A stretch of 64,000 nt of DNA from Trichobilharzia regenti (GCA_944472135.2 OX235262.1:86278903-86342902); one strand, 5' to 3'. Shown: positions 34,261-46,400, counted from the stretch's first letter. The notes: generated by a model not told the origin, from the letters alone. Numbers and translations: made by a program.

Positions 34261-34594
34261 GATCCAGATACCCAAAAGCAAATATGCAAGTTATCACTTT
34301 TATGGAGAATATCTAGAGCTTCCCTATGTTTCTTGGTCAGAATGATAACATAATAATAACAAGACCGGATAAAGGTTCACGAACAAAGCGGATTACTTTG
34401 AGAAGATAAATATCATTCTTAATGATAATCTAAAATTCCAAAAAATATGCAGGTTGTTAACTTTAAATACACAGTTATTCCCACCCATAGTATTTATAAA
34501 TCTAGAGCGAAAAATTAGTGAATTTAACCCATTCCCACATTACGTAATCCTTCAATATTTAACCACTTAATTGTAAGGCTGTTCATTCTAGGTT

Positions 34595-35012
34595 TCTTCA
34601 TCTTTCGCATTCTGAGTGGAGCGCAGGGTTTCAAGCTATTTTTTATTATAGCTTGATTCTACACCGTATTTTTGGTACAGCTATGGAATTTTCAGCATAT
34701 GATATCGGTAGCTCAAATTTACCGGGCCGATCACTGATATCAGGTGTGAGTCGGCAGGGGATCTTACTCCAGACCATGTGAATGGTCATCGAGAGTCCTA
34801 ACCGCTCTGCCACTGACGCTTCTGAAGTTTCGGCTGTGGACATGTTTTCTTCACAGGTTGAGGCTGCTAGCCTAATAAACAACCTTCTTTTTCGCCTGCA
34901 TTTATCATAGGCTAGTGGACTAAGAGAGGTTTCAGAATGCGCCAGTTTTGAATCAAGTCCGGGTCATGCCAGTGGTGTATGAGCATTCTACCACTATACC
35001 ACTCAAACACAT
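34595..35012 (-). mobile_element. Family B SINE interrupted by an A SINE
   Basis: B tail end at 34595-34639 (TTCTGAGTGGAGCGCAGGGT, TTCAAGCTA) and B remainder at 34820-35012 (CTGAAGTTTCGGCTGTGG to the head near CTACCACTATACCACTC). The two parts join correctly if the A element between them is removed. Confidence 0.75.
34640..34819 (-). mobile_element. Family A SINE nested in a B SINE
   Basis: Minus-strand A copy: head near 34819 (GCGTCAGTGGCAGAGCGG), decayed B box, body AGCTACCGATATCATATGC and tail AGCTATAATAAAAAA. It splits a B copy, so A insertion is the later event here. Confidence 0.82.
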
Positions 35013-35520
35013 CATTCTACTAATACGAACAAATGCTAATAAAAGAACCGCCGTGATTATTCGTTTGCTAGTTAAGGGAATGATTGTTACCAAAGATCAG
35101 AATTACATTCTGTTGATGTGATAACTGATCATATTTGGCAAAACAAAGTATTTACGAGGTAGATAACCACCTGTTCGTCCTTTTCACTGCTTAAATTCCT
35201 TCATAATACAGTACTACATTAAAGCCAGTAGCATATGAAGTGCCCAATCGGATACTTCGTAAGCTAATGTAACTATAGACATTCCAAAGTTATGACATCA
35301 TTATCAACACCTTGTAAAATGGTGAAAAATTCTTCACTTGTAATTTTATCATGTACATACAACAAAATAACAGCTTGTAATTTTCTGTATCTATAGATAA
35401 TCTGAATTTCTGAGAAACAATAATTTCCTGTTCACATATTTATTAGACATAACACATGATGGCATAAATTTCTGTTTTCATGTATAGTTAAAAACCAATA
35501 AAGATAAAGTAATAAATAAT
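35013..35520. other. No recognised feature
   Basis: AT-rich sequence. Confidence 0.35.
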
Positions 35521-35524
35521 CTGT

Positions 35525-35730
35525 CAGTTAAATTGGTGCTAAGTGGTTAGAGGTTGCCGACAGGAAGCCACCTAACATTACAAAGTGTATAGCAATGGCG
35601 CGTCACCTAGTTTCAGGACCACTTATGAAAACTCAGCCGGTAGAGTTCAGTCACTACTAATACTAGGGTCTAGACACATGACACTAGTTACTCCATGGTG
35701 ACTATTCAATGAATCTATCATTCATAAAAC
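35525..35730 (+). mobile_element. Family D relic
   Basis: TAGAGTTCAGTCACTACTAA and TCTAGACACATGACACTAGT match the end of the D copy at 27260-27320. The tRNA-like head is lost. Confidence 0.55.
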
Positions 35731-35756
35731 CTTATTCAATAAAGGTTACTTTCCAG

Positions 35757-35893
35757 GTGTTAGTTTGTAGGTATTTGATTGGTTTCAGTTCCGCTCATGG
35801 ATTTATATCAGTTAGAGAATTACTTAAATGACTGGGAGTGGGGAATACCAACAGTTGTTTCATGCTCTTTTCGGACTTTTCAAGAGTTCGGAC
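35757..35893 (-). mobile_element. Family C arm, minus orientation
   Basis: TTGTAGGTATTTGATTGGTT, ATCAGTTAGAGAATTAC and CAACAGTTGTTTCATGCTC; cut before the tRNA-like segment. Confidence 0.65.
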
Positions 35894-36265
35894 ACTAGAA
35901 ACTAACACCTGAAAATCAGTCTAGTGACTGACTACAGAGACAAGTTACCTGAAGTGCGAGTGAGAAGTCGTGTCTAGTAGGGTACACCACGTTGGGTGTG
36001 AAAACAAATACTCGCTATGACATTGACTGGTAGTGGCAATAAAAGTTGACTGAAGTTAGAGTTCACGGACCGATGAATTCCATCCCAGCGGTCAAGCGAT
36101 CGAAGAGCTCTCTAGCCTGAAGGTCTTGCGTCCAATCCCCTGTCGAGTCATGAGTGGGCACAGCTGAAAAGCTTCAAACTAAGACGAAACGACTGTCGAA
36201 TACTCCCTGGTTTTTAAAGTTTCTCAAACTGATATCAATCCGTGATTGACCCGAAAAGTCACTTT
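35894..36265 (+). mobile_element. Family C unit, plus orientation
   Basis: Centre (GAAGTGCGAGTGAGAAGTCG), tRNA-like segment (CCAGCGGTCAAGCGATCG, TCCAATCCCCTGTC), then the arm with AAGACGAAACGACTGTCG and ATATCAATCCGTGATTGACC. Faces the minus arm on its left. Confidence 0.68.
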
Positions 36266-36875
36266 ATCCGAACGTACTACTCGCATATGTCTAATCAACA
36301 AACCTTTCACTGAAATACAGTCATTCTGGCTACCATAAAAACGCAATGATTGAGCATCATAGTTCAGCGGAAATCTTTACTGAACAAAAACTAACTTGCC
36401 AGCCTTGAATAATCTGACAGACATCTTGCTTTTCACTGTCACATGTATTGTTATTTATCCTAAAGATACTGTTATAGTTTTATTTCTGAAATTGTAAAAG
36501 TTGTGGTAAGACCCTGGTCTTAGGGGAAACGCAATTTGAATAATACTTCATACAAACATGTGAGCATACAGGTTTCGCTACGCTGTTGAACTTAATGCGG
36601 TTTTACTTGCGGGTCAAATCAGTATTATAAACTTTATTAATCACTTAAGATAGGCCTCATATCAAATGATTCATAAAAGTTTGTATCTAACACTTCAAAG
36701 AAAGGTATGACTATAGCAACTAAAAAATATGTGGTAATCTATAAAGAAAGTGTTTATAGACCTTGAGACATATAATGATCTGAGATACAGAGAATCGTGC
36801 TTACCTATTGTGTTTTTAGTACAATGACTTTAGCGTATTCTTTGTATACGGAAAGAAATTGTGCCTAACCTTACC
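36266..36875. other. No recognised feature
   Basis: No coding or repeat signal assigned. Confidence 0.35.
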
Positions 36876-37019
36876 TTACCCTAGTAACAATTACTGGATT
36901 CATTGCATAACTGTGTCTTTATTATCCATACTGAACTAGTCAGTAAAAAGTAGTATTCATCTAACTGTATAGAAGCTAGACTAACGATAGCAACAGCTTT
37001 GTTTTGAACAAAACGTTCA

Positions 37020-37210
37020 CACACACTGTACTCTTCGTCCAAAATCTTAAGGTAAAACAATAGCCAAAGTATACTGCATGATGCAATACCATTGAGCAAA
37101 AGCAGAAACCAATTCCTTATGATATTTTTCCTATATCTACTTCAAGAAATGCATGCTAGTAGGTTGAAAGCCAATTAAAAATGTGCTTGGGTACACTTTT
37201 CGACCAAAGG
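37020..37210 (+). repeat. Dispersed repeat F, copy 2
   Basis: Contains GTACTCTTCGTCCAAAATCT and CCAATTAAAAATGTGC in the same order as copy 1. On the minus strand it is read by a 72-residue ORF (36881-37099, LLFYLKILDEEYS) whose LLxYLKxLDEE resembles the candidate exon at 8138-8204, which may point to a coding source element. Confidence 0.5.
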
Positions 37211-38580
37211 ACACGAATTCTGTGAAGTTTACCACTCTTTGGTGATGAAACAGTCGTCTTCAATATCATCAGCTGAGCTAGATTTTTAACATACTTGATC
37301 GAGAATTTAGCATAAAAACACTGATCTATATATGAATAATCAGTAGTTCTTTCTGTGTTAGATATCACAATTTTTAGTAAAAGTAAGGGACTCCATAGCG
37401 TGTACTATTAACTTCTTATCAGTTAAACAGTGACTAGGCTTCAGATACGCCTAGACAGCTATTTGATTCCCTTGTACTATGCTTTACAAGTCTGCTAGAA
37501 TCATCTCTCACCATCGGATAAATGAAGGGAGAAGTAGAATATGAAATAACATTCAGAATAATAGTCTTGACTAAGAACTTTGAACACTCTTTAATGATGG
37601 TTTTATCTAATCTGCAGTATAGTTTAATCTCATCATTTTCACCCTGCTAACTTTAGAACATATGGTGTGGCGTACATACTATTGAAACCTATTTCATGAG
37701 CTAAATTATAACAGAAACTTATCAGACGAGTTAGCTGGTTAGTTAATATATTTTTATAATCCAATAGGCCTCCTTTTTTCTATAGCTATTTTTACATTAT
37801 TTTGGGGTGAATGTAGTCTTTCAAAGGCAAAACGAAAGCTTTATACACCCGAGATTTGTACAATTTCTGGGTGCCTAACGTTTACGTGCCCGACGACTAA
37901 CCAAAAACATATTAAGAAATAAAGTCTCAATTTTAAGGAAATCATTAATAATGACAATGAAAATAGAGATTGATGTAACAAATATATAACGCCGTGACAG
38001 TTTCTTTCGTCTACAAGTTCTAGTTTGGTAATTCTGGCAGTTTCTATATATTTTGAACTTGCTGACAATATGAAAGAAGGTAAAAGCGATAATTGTCATA
38101 GCTGTTCATTTTCCTCAAATGGGAACAAGCAAAAAAAGATTGTTTTCACTCTGAGTACCGTTTTTCTTTGTCTACAAGAATAAAATGTTTTGTGTAGTTG
38201 AGCATTAAAAACATGGTCTTTTTTTACCGATGTTCACTTGGCGGTAAAGTGTCAGATAAAGTACGATCCATTTGAAGAGAACCATGGCTACGCATTTCAT
38301 TTCAGAGAAAAGTACTTTCACCTAGTTAAGCAAGCTTTGATGATATCTAATTTTAGTTGGCTAACCTGTGAACATTTAAACAGAAGTTTAATTAAAATTT
38401 ATGGTCATATGACTATTTCAAGAGATTATATAAGTAAAGTGCTGCTATCTTCTCTAAGTATTCTTCTATAGAGTTTCAAGAAGAAAACTTTTAAATAGAT
38501 TTACCATGGAGGAATTAGATTCTGCTTTACCGCTTATTTTTTTTTGTTCTCTCTCAAAGAAGAAACAACTAAAATAAGCT
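37211..38580. other. No firm feature; possibly upstream part of the PLE
   Basis: An ORF at 38238-38471 lies directly upstream of the PLE remnant but shows no RT motif I can name. Confidence 0.3.
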
Positions 38581-38583
38581 TTT

Positions 38584-39235
38584 ATGGACGGTTTGGTAAA
38601 GAACCTTAGCCACAGTGTTAGATTTATAGGCTCAGAAAAAGTAACTGAAGATGAGCTAAGGATTGACTATTGCACCTTGACTGAAAATGGCTGTCCAGAC
38701 AAATTCATCAGGAAATATATGACTCAGGATTATTCAATGTCCGTAAACAAGAAGCCTTTATACATACTACCTGGGGAAATAATAACGAAGTTAATAAAAT
38801 CAGTTCGGAGAACTTTTAATTCTAGTAAATAACAAGTCATATTTTCTACATGGCCGGTTTTGATTCCCCAATCGAAATATGAAGGACCTAGACTAGCTAC
38901 TTCTAAATGTATCTAGCAATTCAGCTAGGCTTTCAAAGCGAGTTATACTGGCCGTTGCTCTAGGAATTTGATTTTCTGTGCTCAGGAATATCTACTTGTG
39001 TTGTTAAATAAAGGTGTATTGAGAAGCATCAATAGCTCGAAGCTAGAACATATGGTCCAAACCGGCCACAAAGCTAATACTGAAGAGTCCTTTTCCATCA
39101 TCTATAGAGTATCATATAAATTGCCAAAAGCATCCAGGTACCGCATAGTATAAACAGCAGAGGTTATCGCGATTCACCTTAGACAATCTGTGCTTTGTTT
39201 GCAGAAGGAGAAATTCCAGCCAATTCTCCTTCCCT
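38584..39235 (+). pseudogene. Penelope-like element remnant (RT end and GIY-YIG endonuclease)
   Basis: 38584-38832 reads VKNLSHSVRFIGSEKVTEDE, then TENGCPDKFIRKYM, the region between RT and endonuclease of PLEs. After stops, KASYTGRC near 38940 is a decayed GIY-YIG motif (expected ASYIGR). 38968-39153 gives LLNKGVLRSINSSKLEHMVQ, TGH and IIYRVSYKLPKASRYR, the C-terminal endonuclease block, and LCLQKEKFQPILL follows near 39190-39225. Only the 3' part is present and stops break it. It differs in detail from the PLE at 50.5-52.3 kb, so it is another lineage. Confidence 0.75.
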
Positions 39236-39431
39236 GACCTTCAATGGAGATTATAAATTCGTGAATTTGTATGATAATTTCTCCTAATTTTTCTTATATT
39301 CACTGTATTTTTATGTTGATGCTGTCAAACTGTGATCCATTGATATTATTACTGATTCGATGTTATTTAAACAGCATTAATGTTGATAACAACACTAATT
39401 CATTTACTATAATATACATATAACTGTAGAA

Positions 39432-39455
39432 CCTGATGAAGAAGTTATAGAAAAG
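39432..39455 (+). ncRNA. Possible decayed hammerhead at the PLE 3' end
   Basis: CCTGATGAAG, then TTATAGAAAAG lies 200 bp after the PLE reading frame. CTGATGA and GAAA occur in hammerhead order but stem II does not pair well. Reported as a weak relic. Confidence 0.25.
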
Positions 39456-40375
39456 AATATTCTTTGTTCAGCAACCATTCTTTCGGTTCGATAAATGTTT
39501 TTACATCGAACCTCGTTTTACCAGAAACTTCTTATATATGTATAGTTACCTCACTGGGTATCTCCTAATACCTTAAGTAAGTAAACATCAGTAAAGTAGC
39601 CATTCAGACTGACATAATTTCACTCAAAGCTGAAAAAAAATCTCCAAAATGAATTACTAACTGGTTGACCTGACGAATTTATTCATTTAAGTTTTTGGAT
39701 AAGTATATACATTTTCTGAAAAATCAACGCTAAATTTGAAATTCGTAGTTTATTGTTTTCTGAAAGCTCGACAGCCTACTGGAAAACAGTTTGACATTTA
39801 GAACAAGAGAAAAACCACCACTCACTGAGGAATGTGGACATCTAGCTGATCAAACACACATTCTGCACCCCATTTTTGACCACCACGAATAAAGTAGCTT
39901 TCCATTAACTATAAAATACTTAATATCACATCCAGCAGAGAAAATTATTTAGTACATACATAACATAACTAAAATATTTTGAGAGATGAAATTCAGAAGA
40001 TAACAATAAGGAAAAATTATAAACTCTTAAAATAATCCACGACAGTTCAGATTCAATCAGATAAATGTTTCTCAAGTGGTAAAATATAAACCAATTAAGT
40101 AAGGCTTAAAAGTGGATGGCTAAGGAAATTTAAAATCTTAGAAATTTGTGAGATCTTGATAGTATGTTTGATTAAGTTGTACTTAAAAATCACTCCATAC
40201 CTTGGAGACAGAGTGCTCCAGACAGTCAACCGTTAGTTATCAACATTAAGGAAGATCAGAGATGGCTTCCTTAAGTTATGTTTATTATCATGACGTCTAG
40301 GTGATTTGATAATTTTGTTAGCTCGTAATGTAAGAACAGATGGTTGACGAATTTCAAGACAAACCTCATTACAAA
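39456..40375. other. No recognised feature
   Basis: AT-rich sequence. Confidence 0.35.
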
Positions 40376-40377
40376 CC

Positions 40378-40735
40378 GACGTCACTCAGAGAAACATCTA
40401 AAACCAAGGGGTATTGGATGGCTGTTTCGTCCTGGTTGGTGACTCTTCAACAAGGTGTACTCCGGACTCCATTAGGGAGCTAATCTAGAGAACTGTTGAC
40501 TGATGGAGCCCATCGAGTCACATGTGAGGACAGACACCCCCTGATTACATTTACTGGAGGTGATCTTATTTCAAGAGAAATGGCAGAACTTAGGATTCAT
40601 GTGTCATCAGATGCCAGCACGTAACTTAAAGGTATTAAGTTCAATCCCTCATTCTGTCATGGACGCAGATCTATGAAGAACCCCAAACTAGGACGTAATA
40701 ATTATACAGTTCTCTCTCCAATTTTTCTCCGAGTG
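40378..40735. mobile_element. Family C inverted composite
   Basis: Minus arm at 40378-40470 (CAGAGAAACATCTAAAACC, GGCTGTTTCGTCCTGG, GACTCTTCAACAAGG) followed by a plus unit from about 40480 (GTTGACTGATGGAGCCCATC, tRNA-like AGTTCAATCCCTC, arm CCCAAACTAGGACGTAAT). Confidence 0.62.
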
Positions 40736-41094
40736 ATCCGAATTCGTAACGAAACCTACCACGAAATCAATAAAATCCCCACAACTTTACACACCAAAAT
40801 CGCTTTGTTCCACAATACGTACATTTATCATCGACATGTATACCTTTGGGATTAAAAAGTGACTCCTATATTTTCCAGATAGTATTTCTGGTTGATGTTA
40901 CTTCACGGTGAACCACTGATGCATCATTTCAAAATAGAAAGATTTCCTTTTCTGTTCCGCTATGCTTGCATAACAATCTAACTGCATACTTTATCCTCTG
41001 ATTCTTACTCAATTCTTCCAAAAACTGCACTTTTTCACAAGCTGAACTTCTGGAAATTTGGTCACTTTTAATGTGACTTTCGTTACTTGTTGAT

Positions 41095-41365
41095 ATCAGT
41101 TAGAGAAACGTTAGACCCTAGAATACTTCACATTTGTTTTCAAATTCTTTTACAGTGGCACTCACGACTACTTTAGGGATCAGAACTCAAAATTACACTC
41201 AACAGCAGTGGTGCTAAAACAGGACATGACGAAAATTTTAGTTCATAGGTCATGGTGTCTCAGAAGAACTGCTGAGTGTTAAAAGTCTCTACCTTGTAAT
41301 TTAGATGGTCTCAGTTCGACCTTGACTAATGTATTGAGTCAAGCTCATAGTGATGATTAAAATAC
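41095..41365. mobile_element. Degenerate family C composite
   Basis: Minus arm scrap (GATATCAGTTAGAGAAACG) and a decayed plus part (TTTAGTTCATAGGTCATGG, TGGTCTCAGTTCGACC). Confidence 0.45.
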
Positions 41366-41614
41366 ATCACTCATTTTCTCATTGAGATAATTTGAATAAC
41401 TGGCAGAACAATGTTTTGAGAGACGATTTTGAAGCTTTTGTATCTGACTGTTTTCACGTAACCGCACGTTATATTCACTTTTTCATTTAATTGCCAAAAA
41501 ATCTTTAAATATATATTAGGGAGTGAAGGAATTAAGATTTCTTAGATGTTTAGATCAGTCTTATAAAATGCATATTTTTAATAATAATATCTTATTTTTG
41601 GATTGTATTTATAA

Positions 41615-41835
41615 AATTTACACAATTATCAGAGGAGTTTATTGCATAATATTTTCCCTTTGTACAATATCTTCAAGTAAAATATTAGTTGACAGTATGT
41701 CCTGTGATACAATGATCTCTTAGCTGAAGCACGAAACATTCTACTTTGTCTCCTTCAAGAAATCCACGATATCTAGTTAAAAGTCAACTGTAAGATGTTC
41801 AGAAGTACATTTTGAAACCCAAGGACATAAGTGAA
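41615..41835 (+). repeat. Dispersed repeat F, copy 3
   Basis: AGTTTATTGCATAATATTTT, TTCAAGTAAAATATTAG and the AGTACATTT block follow the order of copy 1. Confidence 0.5.
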
Positions 41836-42515
41836 GAACAGTAACCTCATGTATTGTAACACGTTGCCAATCAAAATTACACCTTTCCTGAAGTTAAGTA
41901 GGCACTTGTGAACTAGAAGCTTGTAAACATTTTGATTACACACAGGAGTAGATAATAGAGGTCATATTTTATATAAATGTGATATGTACCCATATAATAT
42001 GTGTGTTTGTTTGACAGTCGGTTATATTTTACTATGTATACATGGATCGATATTCCATTATAATTAGCCAGTCATGTTAAGACTGTCTATTGATTTGTTC
42101 ATTTTGAATATTCGCTCACACACTTGTGTTCACACACTTGTTCGGACATTCATATATTTTGCTCTCACACACTTGTGTGACATTATTGATTCTCCTGGTG
42201 TTTTGGAAAATAGAAGTATCATCGCAAACCTAGTGGTCTTCTGATGAAATCAGTACGCTTCGTATATATAACTTACGTCACTAATAAATTTTCGCGTTCA
42301 CCCCATCCTATTTCCATGGTACAAAACAGTGAAATGTTCTTGAATACTTTTTTAACCCAGAAGTAATTCTTACCATGAATTAAACATTTAAAACCAGGGA
42401 GTTCTAAATAGCAACTTTCATCTTTTTAGAGATGACACAGAGAACTATTTACCATTCAGCAACTAAGACAAGCGTCTTTAAATTCACTCTCTCCCTACTT
42501 ACAATATAATATGGG
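41836..42515. other. No recognised feature
   Basis: Includes a short CACACACTTG-rich patch near 42115-42175; otherwise nothing. Confidence 0.35.
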
Positions 42516-42519
42516 TATC

Positions 42520-43185
42520 AGCATCTAACAAGGATTCTTTTCAGAAGAACAGCTAGATCTTCTGAAAGAAACTTTGATCCAAAATGGATACACACAGAAA
42601 TTCATTACTAAGAATATCAAACTAAAAGTTCAGAGCAACGAAACATTACTTATTCTAAAGAAGAAACTTTACATGAACTTGGACTTCAAGGGAGACAAGA
42701 TGTGATATCCCTGAGAAAATAATTTCGCTATTTTTGTGAAGATTCTTTGCATTTACGTCAACAGGAGTGTTCTCCAGTCGTTCATTGACTTGAAGAAGCC
42801 CTAAAGACACGATCTAGCATCAGATCACTTTTATGTGCATATATTAGTTCATCTATTCTTGTACACCCAGGCACATTAGTCCTGCGACGCGTATCCTGTC
42901 TAAAAGAATTCAAGAATACGATCCCGTATGGTTGCAGAAAGGCACTAGTAGTAGTAATAGCCGTATAAAGAGGGAGATAATCGAACACCTTATCACCGCT
43001 GGTCATTTCATCACTACAATCTTTCCCTTCAAATCAATCTACAAGGTGAAGAACAACCTGCCAAGGGAAATACGCTTTCGTCTCCTATGCATTGTTTAAG
43101 CTCTAGGCACTCAGATAGAGAAACCGGAGCTATGCATACAAAGGAAAATCATTCAACCACTTCTGCTATCGTCGTAAGAACCTTA
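42520..43185 (+). pseudogene. Penelope-like element remnant, third lineage
   Basis: The plus strand, broken by stops, reads FSEEQLDLLKETLIQNGYTQ, then KF, the post-RT linker of PLEs. After a decayed stretch it reads KREIIEHLITAGH, then IYKVKNNLPREIRFRLL near 43000-43100 and ELCIQRKIIQPLLL near 43125-43165, the endonuclease C-terminus. The GIY-YIG signature itself is not readable. The family call rests on these ordered blocks, not on an alignment. Confidence 0.65.
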
Positions 43186-43448
43186 TTGATATCTGCTAAC
43201 TTGATTTTTGTTTGTTTGGTTTTCTAACTCCTCATGACTCATATTTTTTAGAACTCTCAAGTAATTTCACATTTTTCTTCGTTTCTATGCGCATCATGAC
43301 TACGACTGATTCATTAAATAACTCATCTTACTATGCAACTCGAATATAATTATTCGTCTCCTCTTACGCACTGACTAATGTTCACAGTTATGGTTATGAC
43401 AACTCCTCACTTTCGTCACTACCCTCTTTCATGAAAAGATTGTATATG

Positions 43449-43494
43449 AATGAATTCACTGGAAACAGCCTCTTCGTTGAACTATGCGTTTTGC
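43449..43494 (-). repeat. PLE-type terminus
   Basis: ATGAATTCACTGGAAACAGC then CTCTTCGTTGAACTA matches the right arm of the foldback at 24659-24701. It lies about 260 bp after the PLE remnant and may be its end. Confidence 0.6.
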
Positions 43495-43689
43495 TTTCGT
43501 TAACATCTGATATAACACGTAGTGATGAATTACCAGTAAATAAATAGTCATAATCATATGACTAAAAGCAATGTATTATGCTCAAAAAGTCATTCAGTTA
43601 TAGAAATAATGTTGCTGATTTAGGCAGTGATCAAAATTTACAGACTGGTGATTGAGCTGTAGTCAAGAATGTGACAAATTACTGAACTA

Positions 43690-44235
43690 GACTGTTTACA
43701 CCCAAAACATTGGAGAAAATTTGTAGCTGAGATGGAAGTTTTTAGCACCCTTGTATTATCTGTGCTAAACTGTTTAACTAACCTTTTATTTATTTCTTCT
43801 AGACAACGATTTCCGCGATAAAATCACAATGAAGTTAGCTTTTAGAATTATCCATGATTCAAATGACAGTGAATGGTTGTCTTCGGAGATTTTTAGTCTC
43901 CTGCGTTGGTACCGATTTTCTCGATAACCTGATATTTGACCTTCTTGTTGTACAACTTACTCCTCATTGACTGGTAACTATACACAAATATCTATTAATC
44001 GCAAAATGATCTGGGTACCAGGCCATCAGGAATTCTCTAACACTATTCATGACTTCATTATCTGAGATTTTTTATCTTTCCTGGTCGTATTGATGTTCGC
44101 ATTTGTCCTCATTGAACTGATATGACAGAGTGTACCTCATATCTTTTAACTACCAGTCTGTATTTGCATAGAGGAAGAGGGTGTCCAATTCGGCTAATAT
44201 GACGTTTTCCCAATTGATGCAGCCCATCTTACAGA
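43690..44235 (+). repeat. Dispersed repeat E, copy 1
   Basis: Shares ordered blocks with 62260-62725: GGAGAA(A/G)ATTTGTAGCT, the CTTCT.GACAAC segment, GGTACCAGGC against AGTACCAGGC, CATTGAACTGATATGACAGA against GTATTGATATGAAAGA, and GAGGA.G(A/G)G.G.CCA near the end. No coding motif was identified. Confidence 0.6.
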
Positions 44236-44356
44236 TAATGTTAAAATGTGATTTTCAACCATTCAACTCAGGGAATACCAAAAATACAATACGGATGATT
44301 TCTAGATTCTGAATGATTTCTGCAAATTGAATTTTCAATGTTAAGTTTCTGTGTTT

Positions 44357-44512
44357 TTTCAAGTATTGGTTTTGTAGGGACTTTTTGTTCGATTGGTTGG
44401 AGGGCGTCATCATGAGCTGACATCGGTTAGAAAACCACTAGAAAACCTACACGGAGTACTGGACAGCTCTTTCGCCCCAGTTTGCAACTCTTCAATAGTA
44501 CGCTTTCATTGA
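44357..44512 (-). mobile_element. Family C arm, minus orientation
   Basis: AAGTATTGGTTTTGTAGGG, GTTGGAGGGCGTCATCATGA, GAGTACTGGACAGCTCTTTC and AATAGTACGC. Confidence 0.72.
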
Positions 44513-44840
44513 TGCCCACTAGCTACTGGACCTATTCAGGCAGTTAACCTGGGGTTCTACTGGGAAGCCGTGACCAGTAAAGTAAAGTAGATTGAAGTTG
44601 AGGTAGTAACTCATCGAAGAAGACATTGCAAAGTGGTCGCACTATGTCATGAATTGACAGAAGTTGGAATTCATGGGCTGGCCATTGGATGGGTTTTCCC
44701 AGTAGCTTAATGGTTTACGAGCTCACTCGCCTTGTAGCCAAAAGGTGCTGGGTTCGAACTGTGGTGGTGGGTGCTTTTCGATGAAGAGTCCCGGACTAAG
44801 CCGACGAAACAGTCGTCCAGTACTCCAGGTTTTCTGTTTT
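44513..44840 (+). mobile_element. Family C unit, plus orientation
   Basis: Centre (CTACTGGACCTATTCAGGCA), tRNA-like segment (CCCAGTAGCTTAATGGTTTA, GGGTTCGAACTGTGG), and arm TCGATGAAGAGTCCC...CCGACGAAACAGTCGTCC. It pairs head to head with the minus arm on its left. Confidence 0.75.
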
Positions 44841-46015
44841 TCTATCACTGCGAAACAAACCGTTTTTCTAGCAGAAACGACTATGTTCTACCATTACAAC
44901 AGAACATACCCTAAAATCAATGGATTTGCCACAAATCATAACGATAAATAGCGATAATAAATATAACAATATTAGTCACTTAAAATTTAGTTGAAATAAA
45001 TGTTTTACCTCAGGAAATGAATATTTACAAAAGTTTATCAATAATAAAAGAGCATTCTCTGACCTATTGCTCATCATCTTCAATGCAAAATTCAGAATTT
45101 ACTACTAAAAATCACAGCCAAAAGCTTATTTCCGTTTATAGAGAGTCTAGTATGTCCTATTTACATTTGATAAATAGATGTAAGCTATTTCAAAATCGAC
45201 TTGAAAATATACCAGTCACAGAACACTAACACAGTAGAAAATTAGTCACACAGGAAATCTCTGTTCATCACCTTATTCTCACAGTTAAACTAGCAAAAAT
45301 GCAGAGGAAATATTTTGAATATTCAACGCCTTTTCCTTTATCCCGCTTCACTTATTGCTACTTTTTCTACGAAATAGACATGAATCCTGTGAATTCCTTT
45401 AATTTTACTTTCTCCACCTAAAACTGTGATGATTGCCAAATATTTCTGCCACAAACATTGTCAAAAATTCTTTTGCCGGACCAACAGGACGGCGGAAAGG
45501 AAGTGCTGTCATTGGTGTAATAAATGTGGCTATTTATAAGTTGTCTCATCAAATAACTGTATCCACTTAACAGAAGGAATGCAGTTTTACAGATTAATAA
45601 GCGGCAGTCGGAAATTCACTCTCTCTCTTTTCAACTGTGTACTTTTCTTAGTTATATGTAAAATGACAATTTCAGGTCAATTGTCATTTAACACATTTCC
45701 TTTTCTATTAGTAAATATCCAAATGAACAAAGTCTAACAACAAAAGGGATCGTAAATTAAGGCCAAGGTTAACCAATGGAATTAGCAAATTAAAATTCTC
45801 TCCAAGAGACCATCTGACATATGAATTACACTTCATCTACGTCATATCCTTACTTTACAACTCTTTGTCTATTAAGGGAATTTCTTTCGTATACACAGTG
45901 CTGGTGAATTACTTCTTTGGAAGCATAAAAGTAGTATTTATATATTTTTGTACACCGACTAACTTCATCATAGAACACTTGTTAGATTATTCACTGGTGT
46001 AAGTAGATAATAACA
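44841..46015. other. No recognised feature
   Basis: Short ORFs (for example 45017-45229) have no motifs. Confidence 0.35.
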
Positions 46016-46016
46016 G

Positions 46017-46210
46017 TACGTTAGTGGCACAGTGGTTAAGACTCTTGCCGACCATGCACATGGTCCGAGGTTCGAACCAGCACCGACGCACACCTGATAT
46101 CTATGGTCGGCCTGCAAAATTTGGGCTACCGATATCCATGCTGAAAATTCCATACTTGTACCGAAAATACAGTGTGAAATCAAGCTGTAAATCAAAAATT
46201 TAAAAAAAAT
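46017..46210 (+). mobile_element. Family A tRNA-derived SINE
   Basis: GTTAGTGGCACAGTGGTTAA head, GAGGTTCGAACCAGC B box, complete body and A-rich tail. Confidence 0.86.
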
Positions 46211-46289
46211 ACATTAACTTCCAAAAACAGTCAGATGTGCATTGATTTGTCAATGGAGAAAGATCACAGTCTTGATGTCACCTCATAAT

Positions 46290-46400
46290 TTTTATCCGGA
46301 ATCCACCAAGGAGTGGTGGTGCATTACGATACAAGCGATGCACTTCTGAGCGATTCATGTCCGAATCTCAGTGGAGAAATGAATTCTTTCCAGGTAGTAA
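46290..46400 (+). mobile_element. Decayed tRNA-headed repeat, D-like
   Basis: GGAGTGGTGGTGCATTACGA, then GTCCGAATCTCAGTGGAGAA resembles the D head (A and B boxes) at 27008-27080, diverged. Confidence 0.4.
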
